A DNA stretch of 64,000 nucleotides from Symbiodinium natans (Eukaryota; Sar; Dinophyceae; Suessiales; Symbiodiniaceae): assembly GCA_905221605.1 (NCBI GenBank), contig CAJNDS010000224.1:750085-814084 (forward strand), read 5' to 3'. The position numbers and the translations under genes are program-made. The notes below the pieces were generated by a model. The model was not told the origin of the DNA, made no database searches, and worked only from the letters and a program-made list of their open reading frames with translations. Below are positions 34,337-46,625 of this stretch, in pieces. Position 1 is the stretch's first letter. Each line of letters starts with the position of its first letter.

Positions 34337-34960
34337 CAAGAGGGGAAGAAGCAAAAGAAGCTCGTCGCATCTGACCATGTTGTACCGATTGTTGACTGCG
34401 TAAAGGCTGGAATGATTTGTGGATTCGGACAGTCTGATGCTGGGAGGTGGGCGCAAGAATGTGAACGTTCCATACTTGTCCTGGAGAAAACTCTTAGTGT
34501 GTTGAGTGACTTTGGTAGCCTGCTGTGGCTATGACAAAGATGAAGTGGCTTCTGCCTGCTACGCGTGCTGTGGCCAACGTCTGCGCAGAGGTTATGAATG
34601 ATGTGCAATGTATTGTACAACGCCGTGATGCTGCATCTTTTTCTGTTCTTCACCCTGGGTGACCAAGAAATCTCGAACATCCCCGGGCGCTTGCATCCGA
34701 GGTCCATCTAGCTGTCATGCCAACGGCGCGAATGGACAATACTGGTTTCAGAGGCAAATACGTACTAAGTAAAAATGTACAATATATATATTTCTATATG
34801 TATGAATTTGTCGGCTGGAGCGGATGCTGTTGCGCGCACCCGTCTTGTCAAAAGCTCCACAGCAGCTTTTGATTCCAACGAGGATCATGAGCTCTTGCGG
34901 CTCATGCTATCAGAAGCCGAGGGAGCCTCACCAGCTCGAACCGTATTATGTACATACATG
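34337..34960 (+). CDS. Candidate exons of an unidentified + strand gene
   Basis: Two coding-like stretches. The first follows an AATAG acceptor, starts at 34337 and runs 65 codons to a TGA at 34532: KKLVASDHVVPIVDCVKAGM, then GQSDAGRWAQECERSILVLE. The second is around 34810-34945: SAGADAVARTRLVKSSTAAF, DSNEDHELLRLMLSEAEGAS. Both have a soluble, charged composition unlike the surrounding simple repeats. I do not recognise a family and cannot fix the join between them. Confidence 0.35.
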
Positions 34961-34987
34961 TGCAATAGGTGTTTCTGTCGGTGTATA

Positions 34988-35055
34988 AACATATATATAT
35001 ATATTTATATTTATATTTATATACATCTCCATGTGTGTGTGTGTGTGTGTGTGTT
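34988..35055 (+). repeat. (TA)n and (TG)n microsatellites
   Basis: A TATATAT/TTATATT run (34988-35020) is followed by about 12 TG repeats (35031-35055). Confidence 0.95.
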
Positions 35056-35059
35056 TGTA

Positions 35060-37560
35060 TAGGTGTAGTCATGTTGCTTTCCTGGATCTATTGTGTTTGT
35101 CCTTGCCAACCAGTGTGCTCCAGAGAGGTTGCATAAGCTTGAATCCGACAAAGCACATCCCAACACAAGTCGTGAGCGCATACATGCTTTATCTCTGCCT
35201 CATTCGCGCTCTCAAACCATGTATCAGACCTAGGGCAGCTGCCTGCGATACTGGGTGCGCCATGGTATCTTCACGCCTGAGGCACCGGGAAACACACAGC
35301 ATGCTGAGAGCAGAGTGCGCAGAGCAGTGCTTGCACATAGCCTTGCAATAGCCTTGTTGACAGCCTTGTCTGTAGCCTTGTATAGCCTTGTGTCACAATA
35401 GAGATCCCAACTTAAGCTCCACCGAATTTGCCCGAGCAGCCTGTGACACGCGATAGAGGCTTCGAGACACCAGTTGTTAGAGCCCGCTGCAGAAAGTTCA
35501 GGTTCAGTTCTTCCCACCTGCGGCGACGAATGCCCGAAGCAGCACAGATGACCAGAACGCGCAGGACGTTACAGGCTGAAGCTGTTGATGCCGGCAACGG
35601 GAAGTGACAGTGGCCATGACAGAGTTGATGCCTCTAGACTTTTCTTTTCCTTTAGTCATTCTGACACCCTTCCCTATGGTTGGGATGTTTTCTGATCCCT
35701 TCATGGATGGGGCCTATACGAGGCGGTTGCCCACAGCCGGCCACGTCCAAAGCAGACGAGGACTTGGGTGTGGGTGCAGGGTACTGTATAGGGCTGAAGT
35801 TCTTGTTGTCGGGAAGAAGGGATTGGCAAGAAGGTAGTTTGGGGCCTTGAGGTGCTTTCTCATGCATACGGTGGATACCTGACAACCTGAGCCAGTGCAT
35901 GGGGCAATAGCTGCACGCCGCAGGATGGCCACTTCTTCTGTCGACGCTCGACTTCTCCCGCTAGCAGACTTGGTCCCCGCCAGTTCAGTGCAGGTCGCGG
36001 TTTCTCGTGGGAGCGCAATTTGCATTGCCTGTGCTGCCTCGGTGGTGCATGGCCTCCGGGCTTTGGCGATTCCGATTCATTGGGCCAGTCACAGTTGTGG
36101 AATGGTACATGTGATTGCACGGTGTATTTCCAGTTGTTGTTTGCGCACCTTCAGGCTGTGCGATTGTCATCGGTGAGATGTTTTATGACCACGACGAGCC
36201 GGCATTGACGTCAGGTGTCCTTCGTTCCATCTGCGAAAGTTGTGCTTTCGGCGTGTGATCCTATTCGATGGCTACACCCTGCTTACGTTGACACCTTGAA
36301 TGGCCCCCTGACAAGGGGGGGGGGGGGCGTGCTGGCACGTGGTGCAGGCATGCAGGTGGCAAAGCCGACCCACCCCGTGTCGTGTCGATGAGCATCTGAG
36401 GCACAAGTGGTACAAGTTGAGCCGTGGACGAGCATATTTCACAATTTTCACAGAGGGTGTCGCTGGACTATCGGAAGCCGAGCGAGCCTCTACAGGTTTG
36501 TGGCAAAGTGAAACTTCAGGCGCACATGCTTCATCGAGACTCTGTAGATTAGAGATTTGCCCGCACCGGTGGCCACAGGGCTGCAGATCGGCAGGTTGAC
36601 GCGCAGCTGACACGGTAACATCATCACCTGACACCAGACAGGCTTGCGACCGAGTTGCTTCCTTTTTGCATCTGAGGTTTGATGGCAAGAAATGGAACAG
36701 ACCCAAAGCCCCGTCAAAGGAGCTGAGCCTGGCTTGGATTTTGTGCTTGTACTCTGCCCAGGCCTTTTGCTCCCGACATCGCTTTCGAGAGACGGAATGT
36801 CAGAGCCAAGGCGAGAGTCAGGAGTCAGGACATGGACACATCAGGGCATGTCAGGGCCAGGATGGTTCCCGGTCTCTCCTCGGCGCCCTCTGCAGGTCGC
36901 TCTCCCAGACACCCTGGAGCTTTGCACCCGTCAAGAACGTGAAACGATCCAGGTCCTGGGCGCCTGTTGTCAGCGGGGAAGTACAAAGCCTACCCTTGCA
37001 AACAAACTATAGCCTCCCATGATTTCGGTGTGAGTAGTAGTGGTCCACTTGTGCATGTCATGCGAAGCAGGCCGACGTTTGGATTTAGTGCTTACGGTCC
37101 ACCGGGTTCACCAGCAGCGAGAAGGAGGATTGGAAGACCGGTCATAGTCTGCCCCTCGCGGCTTCAACCAAATCGAGGTGAAGGCCTTTGCACCGCAGAT
37201 TTTAGCCAAGAATCGTGTATTCATTGCTGAATGGTCGAAGTTTGAACGCTGGGCACCTGGTGGAAGACATGAACGAGTGTCTGATCGCCATGAAAGCAGA
37301 TGCTGTGGTCTCTTGTAGCATGGGAGTGGGCATGAAAAAAGTGGAGCGCTCGGGAGCCAATCCACCGCCCCACACATGAATACCTCAGGGGGCTGTCGCC
37401 GCCTGCAGCCTGGCGCGCCCCGAACCGACAAACACGGAGCAGCCACGAGCAGGGGGTCCGGTGCATTGCGGGTAGGGGCAGGGGGGCCTCGAGGGCAGGT
37501 GGGAGGTGGAGGGGTAGGGGGCTAATGCCCTTAGTCCCCAAACAGGAACCGTTTAGGGGT
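35060..37560. other. No supported gene; one weak exon candidate
   Basis: At about 37168-37315 (+) the frame QIEVKAFAPQILAKNRVFIA, then EWSKFERWAPGGRHERV, looks protein-like and ends at a TAG. No family is recognised and no partner exon was found. A run of G lies near 36317-36327. The rest shows nothing specific. Confidence 0.35.
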
Positions 37561-37662
37561 CTTTTCTCAGAGAAAAAGGTGTCACGTGCTTGGCTAGATT
37601 GGTGTCACGCAGTTGGGCCCGTGGTCTCCCATGGACTCCGATCCCCATGGTCTACGTGGTTG

Positions 37663-38560
37663 GGAGGGTGTCACGCGGTTTGGGTCCGTGGTCTCCCATG
37701 GCCCAACTAAGCCCGGATCCCCGGCCAACTTGCTTGGGTGCTATTTGAGTACGCTCGGCCGCCCAGGATGGATGCTGGTTGAGCACGGTAGGCCCCAAAA
37801 GTGCTATTTGAGGACTCTCAGTCCCGCAAATCACGATGCTGGCGGTCCCCAAAATTTGGGTCTGTTGGAATACGCTCGGTCCCCAAGAAGCAGGATGCTA
37901 GTTGAGCATGCTCAGTCTTTTCGTGCACAGAAGAACCGGCCAAGATGCCTCGGTGAAAAACTTGAAACCTCGCACACTGGGCCTTTCAAGCATGTTCTGG
38001 TTCTCGGGCTTTCAGGCCGCCCTAACCCTACGAGCACGAAGGGCGGGGACATGCGACTAACTTCTAGGGCCCTTTGTGACAAACTTTAGGGGATATGTCT
38101 TTACTTCGAGTGGTCTGAAAGTGAAAACGTTAGGAAACACGTAGGATGTTTTTGCGCTTCTATAGAACTTTTCGCGGAGCAAGGCAGGCTTTGAGCCAAC
38201 TTTTCTGCTCTGCGAAAAGGTTTCGCAGCCCCCAAACAAGGTGTTTAAGTAAGCAGAGATGTTTCTCCCTTGTATTCTGGGTGGCCGAATCATGGCAAAA
38301 ACATCCCATGTTTTTCTAACGTTTGCACTTTCAGAACGCTGCAGAAGCAAAACCGGTTTGAACAAATCCCGTCGAGGTTTGTCGTATGTCCCCTCCCTTC
38401 GTGCCAGGGTTTGGTGAGTGCCCCAGAAGTTTGTCGCATGTCCCTTCGTGCTCGTAGGGTGAGGGCCCTAAAGGTTAATGTAACCGTTTGCAAGTGCAGG
38501 CGGGTTCTGAGGCCATGATTACGGTACCAGGACAGTCTTTCGGAACCGTTTTAAAATGCA
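37663..38560 (+). repeat. ~0.9-kb direct repeat, left copy
   Basis: Matches 42518-43386 in the same orientation, from GGGAGGGTGTCACG to AACCGTTTT.AAATGCAA, with a few substitutions. The right copy lacks about 56 bp found here at ~37890-37945. Inside are CTCGGTCCCCAAAAGCAGGA-type short repeats and an inverted-repeat hairpin at about 38166-38220 (CTTTTCGCGGAGCA facing TGCTCTGCGAAAAG). No ORF of interest. Confidence 0.9.
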
Positions 38561-40640
38561 AGCGGTCTAAAGGGCTACGATTGCTTGTGGGCGCAGAATG
38601 CTAGCCCTGAAAACGAGTTTCTTAGCGTGTTGAAACACCATAGATGTTTCCCCTGCGACCAAATAGCTCGCGCCATGGCGCGAGCTATTTGAGCGCGAAG
38701 GGAGGCGACGTGCGACAAACTTCTAAGGGTTATGTTTTTACCTCTACAGTGTTGCGAAAGTGAAAACGTTAGGAAGACATGGGATGTTGTTGTCCTTTCT
38801 ATAGAACCTTTTCGCATAGCCCTCAGGGTTTTTACCCAACTCTTCTTGCTCTGCGAAAAGGTGTCACAGCCCCTAAACAAAGGTGGTTAAAGTAAACAGA
38901 GATGTTTATCCCTTGTTCTGGTAACGTAATCGTGGCTCCATAGGGTGTGCTAGCGCAAAAACGTCCTGTGTTTTTTCCTAACGGTTGTTGCACTTTCAGA
39001 ACACTGACGAAGTGAAGAACATATCCCTTGTCCAGCAAGTGTGGAAGGTTTTGTCTCAGTCTCGTGGCCCTGCCGATGCGGCTGCTTCTCAGACCTTTGT
39101 CTTCGCGCCGCCCTCAGAAGTAGGAAGGCATCGATATTAAGTTTCAGGACGTTCAGTGGGGGATCTATCCCTCAGAGGTTTGTCGCATGTCCCCTCCTTC
39201 GTTCTAGGGTGTGGTGAGCGATTTAAAGTAAAAGTTTGTCACATGTCGCTTCGTGCTCGTAGGGTGAGAGACCAGTGAGGGCCAAAGAAGGCATGCGGGT
39301 TATGGGGCCCAGGCTTTTGGAACCGTTATGAAATGCAGGCGGGCTATGGGGCCACGAGTACGCAACCAGCACAGGCTTCTGGGCGCAGAACGCTAGCCTT
39401 GTTCCATAAAGTGTTTCCCCTGCGACCAGATAGCTCACGCCATGGCGTGGGCTATTTGGGGGTTTGTTGTAGCGAAAGCTATCCCGCGCATGTCCGAGAA
39501 CTGCGCCCGTGAACCCTATAAACCCTACAACCCTCAACCCTTAACCCATGAACCTCCGAGCAGAGCTTCAACCTCTCACCACCGAGCTCATGCCTCGGGG
39601 TAGTGTCACAGTCCCATTGTCCTTGCCCTTAAAGGAGTACCCCTTATACACCGCTTGGATACCGTGCACAAACTAAGGGCCCATACATCAGAGCCCTGGA
39701 AAGGAAGGTAAGGGACCATATGAAGGGCCCATTTAGTTTCCCTAAGATCATATGGTCAATTCTCTCAATCAGGGTCCCTCTCTGGGTACCCTAAATAATT
39801 GGGGGCGCCTGATAACAAGGACCCCCCCCCCCCCCCAAAAAAAAGGGACCTCACAAACCCTTCGAACGCAAAGGGAGGCACATACGACAAACCTCTAAGG
39901 GATGTGTGTTTACTTCTACAGTGTTCTAAATCCCAAAGCTTGGGTGCTGTTTGAGCACGCTCGGCCCCAAAATGCAGGATGCTAGTTGAACACGCTCAGT
40001 CCCCAAAACTTCGGGGTTCTGTCTGAATACCATCGGTCCCGCAAAGCAGGATGCTAGTTGAACACGCTCGGTCCCAGTCCCCAAAACTTGGGCGCTGTTT
40101 GAATAGGCTCGGTCACCGAAAAGCAGGATGCTAGTTGGGTCCCCAAAATTTGGGTGCTATTTGAGTACGCTCGGTCCCGCAAAGCAGGATGCTAGTTGAA
40201 CACTCTCGGTCCCTATTTGAGTATGCTCGGTCTGTGGAAGTCGAAACATATCCCTTCGAGGTTTGTCGTAGGGTTTGGTGAGGGCACTCGACGTTTGTCG
40301 TATGTCCTCACCCTTCGCACTCGTAGGGTGACGTCGTAAGCAACTAGCACCATTTCTGCGCCCTGATGGCCAAACAGCTCGCGCCATGGCACGAGATATT
40401 TGGTCACCGGGGAAACATCTATGGTGTTTCAACATGTTAAAACACATTTTCAGGCTAGGGGCTCTGCGCCCACAAGCCTGTGCTGTAGCGTAATCGTGGC
40501 CCTATAGCCCGCCTGCATTTTGAAACGGTGAAAAAAGCCCGTGCTGGTAACGTAATCGTGGCCCATAACTGCCTGCACTTTCAAACGGTTATATTGACCT
40601 CCAGGGCCCTCACCCTCCAAGTGCGAAGCGACAAACTTCT
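38561..40640. repeat. Mosaic of repeat fragments inside the composite element
   Basis: Diverged copies of pieces of the flanking direct repeats in both orientations. About 40360-40590 is an inverted, diverged copy of about 38480-38690. Short CTCGGTCCC..GCAGGATGCTAGTTGA repeats fill 39930-40230. A second CTTGCTCTGCGAAAAGG hairpin arm is at ~38848. No coding signal. Confidence 0.8.
38660..38691. repeat. Perfect 32-bp palindrome
   Basis: The half-site CAAATAGCTCGCGCCA is followed directly by its exact reverse complement, centred on CCATGG, with no spacer. Diverged copies of the same palindrome are at ~39426-39457 and 40371-40402. Confidence 0.97.
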
Positions 40641-40649
40641 TGGGCCCTA

Positions 40650-42515
40650 ACTTGTGGTTCTGTTGCAACATTTTGACAAGTAAATTCCCTGCAAGGAGTT
40701 CATGGGCTCTGTGGCTCTGTTGCAACATCTTGACAAGCAAATTGCCTTCAAGGTGCCCGTGGGCTCTGTGGTTCTGTTGCAACATCTGGACAAGGAAATT
40801 CGCTTCAAGGTGTCCACGGGAATTTGCTTGTCAAGATGTTGCAACAGAACCACAGAGCCCACGGACACGTTGAAGGGAATTTCTTTGTCAAGATGTTACA
40901 ACAGAACCACAAAGCCCACGGACACCATGAAGGAAATTTCGTTGTCAAGATGCTGCAACAGAACCACAGAGCCCACGGACACCTTGAAGGGAATGTCCAT
41001 GTCAAGATGTTGCAACCGAGCCACAGAGCCCACGGAAACCTCAAAGAGAATTTCTTTAACAAGATGTTGCAACAGTACTAGAAAGCCCACGGACACCTTG
41101 AAGCGAATTTCCTTATCAAGATGTGGCAACAGCCACAGAACCCACAAATATTTTGAAGGGAATCCTTGTCAAGATACTATAACAGAACGATAGGGGCCAC
41201 GGAAACCTTGAAGGGAGTTTCTTTGTCAAGATGTTACGCAGAACTAAAGAGCCCACGGACACCTTGAAGGGAATTTCCTTGTCAAGATGTTGCAACAGAA
41301 CCAGAGGGCCCACGGACACCTTGAAGGGAATCACTTTGTAAAGATGTTGCAACAGAACCACAGAGCCCACGGACACCGTGAACGGAATCTCCTTGTCAAG
41401 ATGATGTAATAGAACTACAAAGCCCACAGACACCTTGAAGGGAATTTTCTTGTCAAGATATTGCAACAGAACCACAGAGCCCGCGAACATTTTGAAGAGA
41501 ATTTCCTTGTCAAGATATTGTAACAGAACCACAGAGCCCATGGACACGTTGAAAGGAATTTCTTTGTCAAGATGTTGCAAGAGAACCACAGAGCCCAGGG
41601 AGGCCATGAAGGAAAAATCCTTGTCAAGATGCTGCAATAGAACCATAGAGCCCAAGGACACTTGAAGGGAATGTCTACATCAAGATCTTGCAACCGAACC
41701 GCAGCGCCCATGGACACCTTAAAGGAAATTTCCTTGTCAAGACGGACACCTTGAACGGAATTTCCTTGTCCAGATTTTGCAACAGAACCACAGAACCCAC
41801 GGATACCTTGAAGGGAATTTCCTTGTCAGGATGATGTTGCAATAGAACCACAGAGCCCACGGACACATTGAAGGGAAGCTTCTTGTGAAGATGTTGCAAC
41901 AAAACCACGGAGCCCACGGACACCTTGAAGGGAATTTCCTTGTCAAGATGTTGCAACAACAACAGAGCCCACGGACAACTTGAAGGTAATTTCCTTGTCA
42001 AGATGATCCATAGAACCACAGAGCCCGCGGACACCTAGAAGGGAGCTTTCTCGTCAAGATGTTGCAGCAGAACCACAGAACCTACGGACACCTTACCTTG
42101 AAGGGCATTTGCTTGTCAAGATGTTACAATAGAACCATAGGGCCCAACGATGAAGGGAATCTCCTTGTCAAGATGTTGCAACAGAACCAAAGGGCCTTGA
42201 AGGGAATTTCCTTGTCAAGATGTTGCAACAGAACCACAGAGCCCACGGACACCTTAAAGGGAATTTCCTTGTCAAGATGTTGCCACAGAACCAAAGAGCC
42301 TACGGACACCTTGAAGGGCATTTCCTTGTCAAGATGTTGCAGCAGAACCACAGAGCCCACAAACACCTTGCAGGGAATTTGCTTGTCAAAATGTTGCAGC
42401 AGAACCACAGAGCCCACGGACACATTGAAGGGAATTTCCTTGTCAAGATGTGCAACAGAACCACAGAGCCCACGGACACTTTGAAGGGAATTTCCTTGTC
42501 AAGACGTGCAACAGA
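40650..42515. repeat. 57-bp minisatellite with an internal orientation switch
   Basis: Units of about 57 bp, with landmarks TTGCAACAGAACCACAGAGC, CCACGGACACCTTGAAGGG and AATTTCCTTGTCAAGATG. The first ~165 bp (about three units, 40650-40818) are in reverse complement; from about 40820 to 42515 roughly 30 units run forward. The unit is 19 codons with no stop in several frames, giving artefactual ORFs such as LSRCCNRTTEPTDTLKGIS. Unit length varies slightly and indels shift the frame, which argues against selection for coding. Confidence 0.95.
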
Positions 42516-42517
42516 AC

Positions 42518-43386
42518 GGGAGGGTGTCACGTGGTTTGGGTCCGTGGTCTCCCATGGCCCAACTGAGCCCGGATCCCCGGCCAACTTGCTTGGGTGCTAT
42601 TTGAGTACGCTCGGCCGCCCAGGATGGATGCTGGTTGAGCACGGTAGGCCCCAAAAGTGCTATTTGAGGACTCTCAGTCCCCCAAATCACGATGCTGGCG
42701 GTCCCCAAAATTTGGGTCTGTTGGAATAAGCTCGGTCCCCAAGAAACCAAGATGCCTCGGTGAAAAACTTGAAACCTTGCACACGGGGCCTTTCAAGCAT
42801 GTTCTGGTTGTCGGGCTTTCAGGCCGCCTAGCCTCCAGTGGCCCTGACCCTACGAGCACGAAGGGCGGGGACATGCGACTAACTTCTAGGGTCCTTTGTG
42901 AAAACTTTTATGGGAAATGTCTTTACTTCGAGTGGTCTGAAAGTGAAACGTTAGGAAACACACAGGATGGCTTTGCGCGTCAATAGAACATTTCGCAGAG
43001 CAAGGCAGGCTTTGAGCCAACTTTTTCTTGCTCTGCGAAAAAGTTTCGCAGCCCCCAAACAAGGTGTTTAAGTATGCAGAGATGTTTCTCCCTTGTATTC
43101 TGGGTGGCCTAATCATGGCAAAAACATCCCATGTTTTTTCAACGTTTGCACTTTCAGAACGCTGCAGAAGCAAAACCGGTCTGAACAAATCCCTTCAAGG
43201 TTTGTCGTATGTCCCCTCCCTTCGTGCCAAGGCTTGGTGAGGACCCCAGAAGTTTGTCGCATGTCCCTTCGTGCTCGTAGGGGGTGAGGGCCCTAAAGGT
43301 TAATGTAACCGTTTGCAAGTGCAGGCGGGTTCTGAGGCCATGATTACGGTACAAGGACAGTCTTTCGGAACCGTTTTCAAATGCAA
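42518..43386 (+). repeat. ~0.87-kb direct repeat, right copy
   Basis: Counterpart of 37663-38560, including the hairpin (TTTCGCAGAGCAAG at ~42990 facing CTTGCTCTGCGAAAA at ~43027). Begins directly where the 57-bp array stops. Confidence 0.9.
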
Positions 43387-45400
43387 AGCACCTGTTGTTG
43401 CAACTTGGGTGACGGATTGTGACGACCTCTGAACTCCTTCTTTTGGCCTTCTCTGATGCGCAGGCTTGTGGCAGGTACCCGGCTGTACAGGGTCCTGTGC
43501 CTGTAAAGGAAACACACACGCCGAGCTACGAAACTCACTTCTCATGATTTCCCTACACCTCAGGAGCGATAGATGCGCACGGTCGAGGAGGCTTCATTCC
43601 GGCACATTGGACACAGCGTGGTCCTCGGCATTTCACCGCTCAACTTCATGGACCATCTCTCACCGTCACTCCAGAGCGGGTAGTAGTCCTGATCGGAAAA
43701 GCCTAAACTTTAAACACTGAACTAAACCCGAAGCCGCTAGAAAACACAGCAGAATGTTTCCTCAGGTCCCGTGCTTTCCGATGTCTGACAAGTTGTTCCA
43801 TTCACTGTACATAGAGCCACGCTCTAAGACCTTTAAGAGGAAGAAGGATCAACACATCGTACATCGACGCTGAGTACTTAAACCAATGGAATGAGGCAGG
43901 GGGGGCAGGGGGGGCAGGGGGGGCAGACCTGAAAAGACCTTGAAGGCCAGGCCACTGGCCCCTCATGGCATCGGCGCATCTCTGGCACAGACAAAGGTGA
44001 CCGCCTTGAGGCTTCGACAGAGAACTCACTACGGAGCCTTAACAGAGCGCGGAAGAGCAGAGCCGAGCAGAGCCGAGCAGAGCCGAGCAGAACCGAGAGC
44101 ACGCACAAAAAAGAGAGATCCCCAATTCAAAGCACTTGGGCGCGTCGCATGGCACCACTGCCGTGTCCGCAGGCCTCTCCAAGCAGACCTCAAGGCAAGC
44201 TCAAGCTCCCCTCCCCAAATGCTCCAGGCATCCAGTTGAGGCACCTCCCCAGCATTCCGAAGCATTCCCGAGATTGCACTTGCAGCACTAGCAGTAGTAT
44301 GCTTCTATGCCGCCGGGTGACAACACAGGCACCATCCTCCTGCACTGGACCGGGATCGACGGCGGGGTCCTTCTTCGAAATATGGTTTGCACACGTGCCG
44401 ACAACCCTCCGAGCTTCACTTAACATCTTTTAGGCCCCTAGGCCTCGCCCTGCGCGGAGTGCACGGCCTGCGCTGCCGCTTGCGGCCCTTCGGTCAGCAA
44501 CGTCAGGTCTTCTGCGGGCGGCGCAGACGGAGGCGGCAGGTCCGGGAAAGCCTCTCGCATCGCACATGGCTACAGTCAGCTGCAGCATGTGGCAGATTGT
44601 GGCAGCATGTTCAGAGTTAACAGTATCTGTATTTCACATGCGGCACTTGCTGACGATTTGCGAAACGATGCCGCGCGGCTGGATGCTGCGACGCAACGGT
44701 TGCAACGCCCCTGAACTTCCAGCAAAACGCCAGTACTTGCGGACTTCCGCAAGGACAGCCGCCGCACGACTTCAAGAGGTTACCACACCACTCTAAACTT
44801 CTGCTATGCGTTCGGAAACACGCACAAGAAAAACCCGTCTGAAAGACCCTAGCACTCTCACTACAGTAACCCATTCTGACTTGCCACCTTGGTATCTATC
44901 AAATTGTCGGGATGACGATTTGACGGGTGGAAAGGAGCAAGAAAGCCGTCCTGCAGCACCAGTTAACAACCCTATAGTTCATGGGATTTCGAAGCGCTTA
45001 AGAAGGTTGCCTGGGTCGCTGATTCTTGTCCAGGAAGTTCAGTTCAATGTCACGGGCCGGACGAGCGCGGAGAGCAGGAAGAAACACACCGGCGGAGAGC
45101 AAAACACGAGAAATGGATGAGCAAATGAACACTGTGGAGCTCAAGATTGAGAATCCGTGAGAAAGATGACGTCAAGCGGCACCTCGTGTGGCAATGGCGC
45201 GGTCTCGTGGCGGTACAAATGCTGCACGGAGAGAGCAGGGCATGGAAGTCAATACGGAGGCTTCTGTAAGGAAGCTTCAAGACTCTGAGAGAACTTGGAT
45301 CTACGCGGTGGGGCGTCCTTACTGCGTTTGATATCAGCCTGGTGTCCTAGTCTTTTCATCTTTTGTTCGTGGTATCACATGACTTCGCACGTTGCCTTCC
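43387..45400. other. No supported gene; small G-rich and AGCAGAGCCG repeats
   Basis: GCAGGGGGG repeats at ~43896-43926 and four AGCAGAGCCG units at ~44051-44096. Exon-like stretches around 44430-44560 and 44950-45120 have no family match. Nothing firm. Confidence 0.4.
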
Positions 45401-45402
45401 AG

Positions 45403-45520
45403 ATGCCACACGCTAAATCTGGAACGACGGGGTGGAGAACTTAAGGAACTCAAGAAGAATCTGCTCAACGAGAAGATTTTTCGGAAGTACTTGGCGGAGT
45501 CGCTCCACAGAAGGACACGA
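45403..45520 (+). CDS. Candidate coiled-coil exon
   Basis: After a TTCCAG acceptor the frame reads LNLERRGGELKELKKNLLNE, then KIFRKYLAESLHRRTR, ending at a GT donor (45521). The charged heptad-like pattern is typical of coiled-coil proteins and vaguely resembles the CCDC42/CFAP73 region (DUF4200). That similarity is an impression from the pattern only. No neighbouring exon could be joined. Confidence 0.35.
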
Positions 45521-46534
45521 GTTTTAAGGGCGACACTCACATCACTCAACTGGCTGTGGATAGACTCTGAAGACTCTGATGGACTTGATGGGGCGGCTAC
45601 ACGCTGGGGCCTCTTCAGCCAGAGCCGCGGTGTTTCCCGCCAAGAGAGCGTCGTAGGCTTCTTTCAACACCAATGCCCTGGCAACAAGTGCAGAGTAAGT
45701 GGAGAGTCACGGACTATCACACTTCGCCGACGTCAAAGTGGCAAAAGCCGGAGCTGGCGTGCTGCGAAGATCTGCGACTTCGAAGAGCCTGGAACTTAGA
45801 AGTGGGTTCAGCAAGACCCGCTTCACCAGCGTGCTCTCTTCCGCCGTGGAGAACCTGTGTGACAGGTGTGCCAGGTATGCGATGTGAGAACCACAGGCAT
45901 ATCCGGTATGACCACAAATCCTACGGCATCTTTTTTCCAGTGATAGACAGCGATAGAACTCCGAGGGGCCGCACTGCCAAGCCGACTTCGCGGTCTCGGT
46001 CCTGCAGAGAGGGAAAAAACAACGTGTAGCCCTTCAGACCTGCCGCTGCGCCGCTGGGCCTACGACATGCTGTACAGACGCCACGTTGAGAGACGGAGAG
46101 CGTTCGACACCAAAAGCATGGTGTTTAAGACGAAGTCGCGCGACGACACCAGGAGTCCAAGAATCTGAGAGGCCGATTTTGGACAGACAAGAGATAAAAG
46201 TGGGATTTCTCCGTGACCGGCGCGGGAGGTTTCCTGAATTCCTGAATCTTTGACCCTCCCTTGACAACCCGACCGCGGGCGAGAAAGAACAAACAGCACG
46301 CCACGTGTGCACGCGCAGCTGAAGGACGTCCAGGGTCTTTTATAAAACGTTGAAAAAAAAACTCCTGATTTGGCAGCCTCTGAATGAAGAAGCACCTCCG
46401 AGATCCTCTGAGCCTCAGGTGAAGACCCTCTGATGGCCCCACGCGCCTGCACTGACACGGAGAGGCCGAAGGGGCGAGACGAGGCGAGGCCCAGACCTCT
46501 CAAGGAACAAAAAATAGACCCTAAATGAAAACGA

Positions 46535-46625
46535 GAGAGACTTGAGAGAGAGAGAGAGACAGAGAGAGAGGGAGAGAGAGAAAGAGAAAGAGAAACAGAG
46601 AGAGAAAGAGAGAGACTCTTGCGTT
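46535..46625 (+). repeat. (GA)n-rich tract
   Basis: GAGAGAGAGACAGAGAGAG-type sequence with AAAGAGAAAG interruptions. The unannotated DNA on either side (45521-46860) holds no recognisable gene, apart from a possible minus-strand exon at ~46860-47005 (DAVPTAVLSLPQDPRCISVK) that may belong to the ankyrin gene. Confidence 0.85.

Noticed and set aside
40702-42729. ORFs repeating LSRCCNRTTEPTDTLKGIS or VKMLQQNHRAHGHLEGN
   Set aside because: By-products of the 57-bp minisatellite; indels break the frame and several frames are equally open.
37663-43386. LTR retrotransposon
   Set aside because: Direct repeats are present, but no TG/CA termini, primer site, gag or pol can be seen, and the interior is tandem and inverted repeat.
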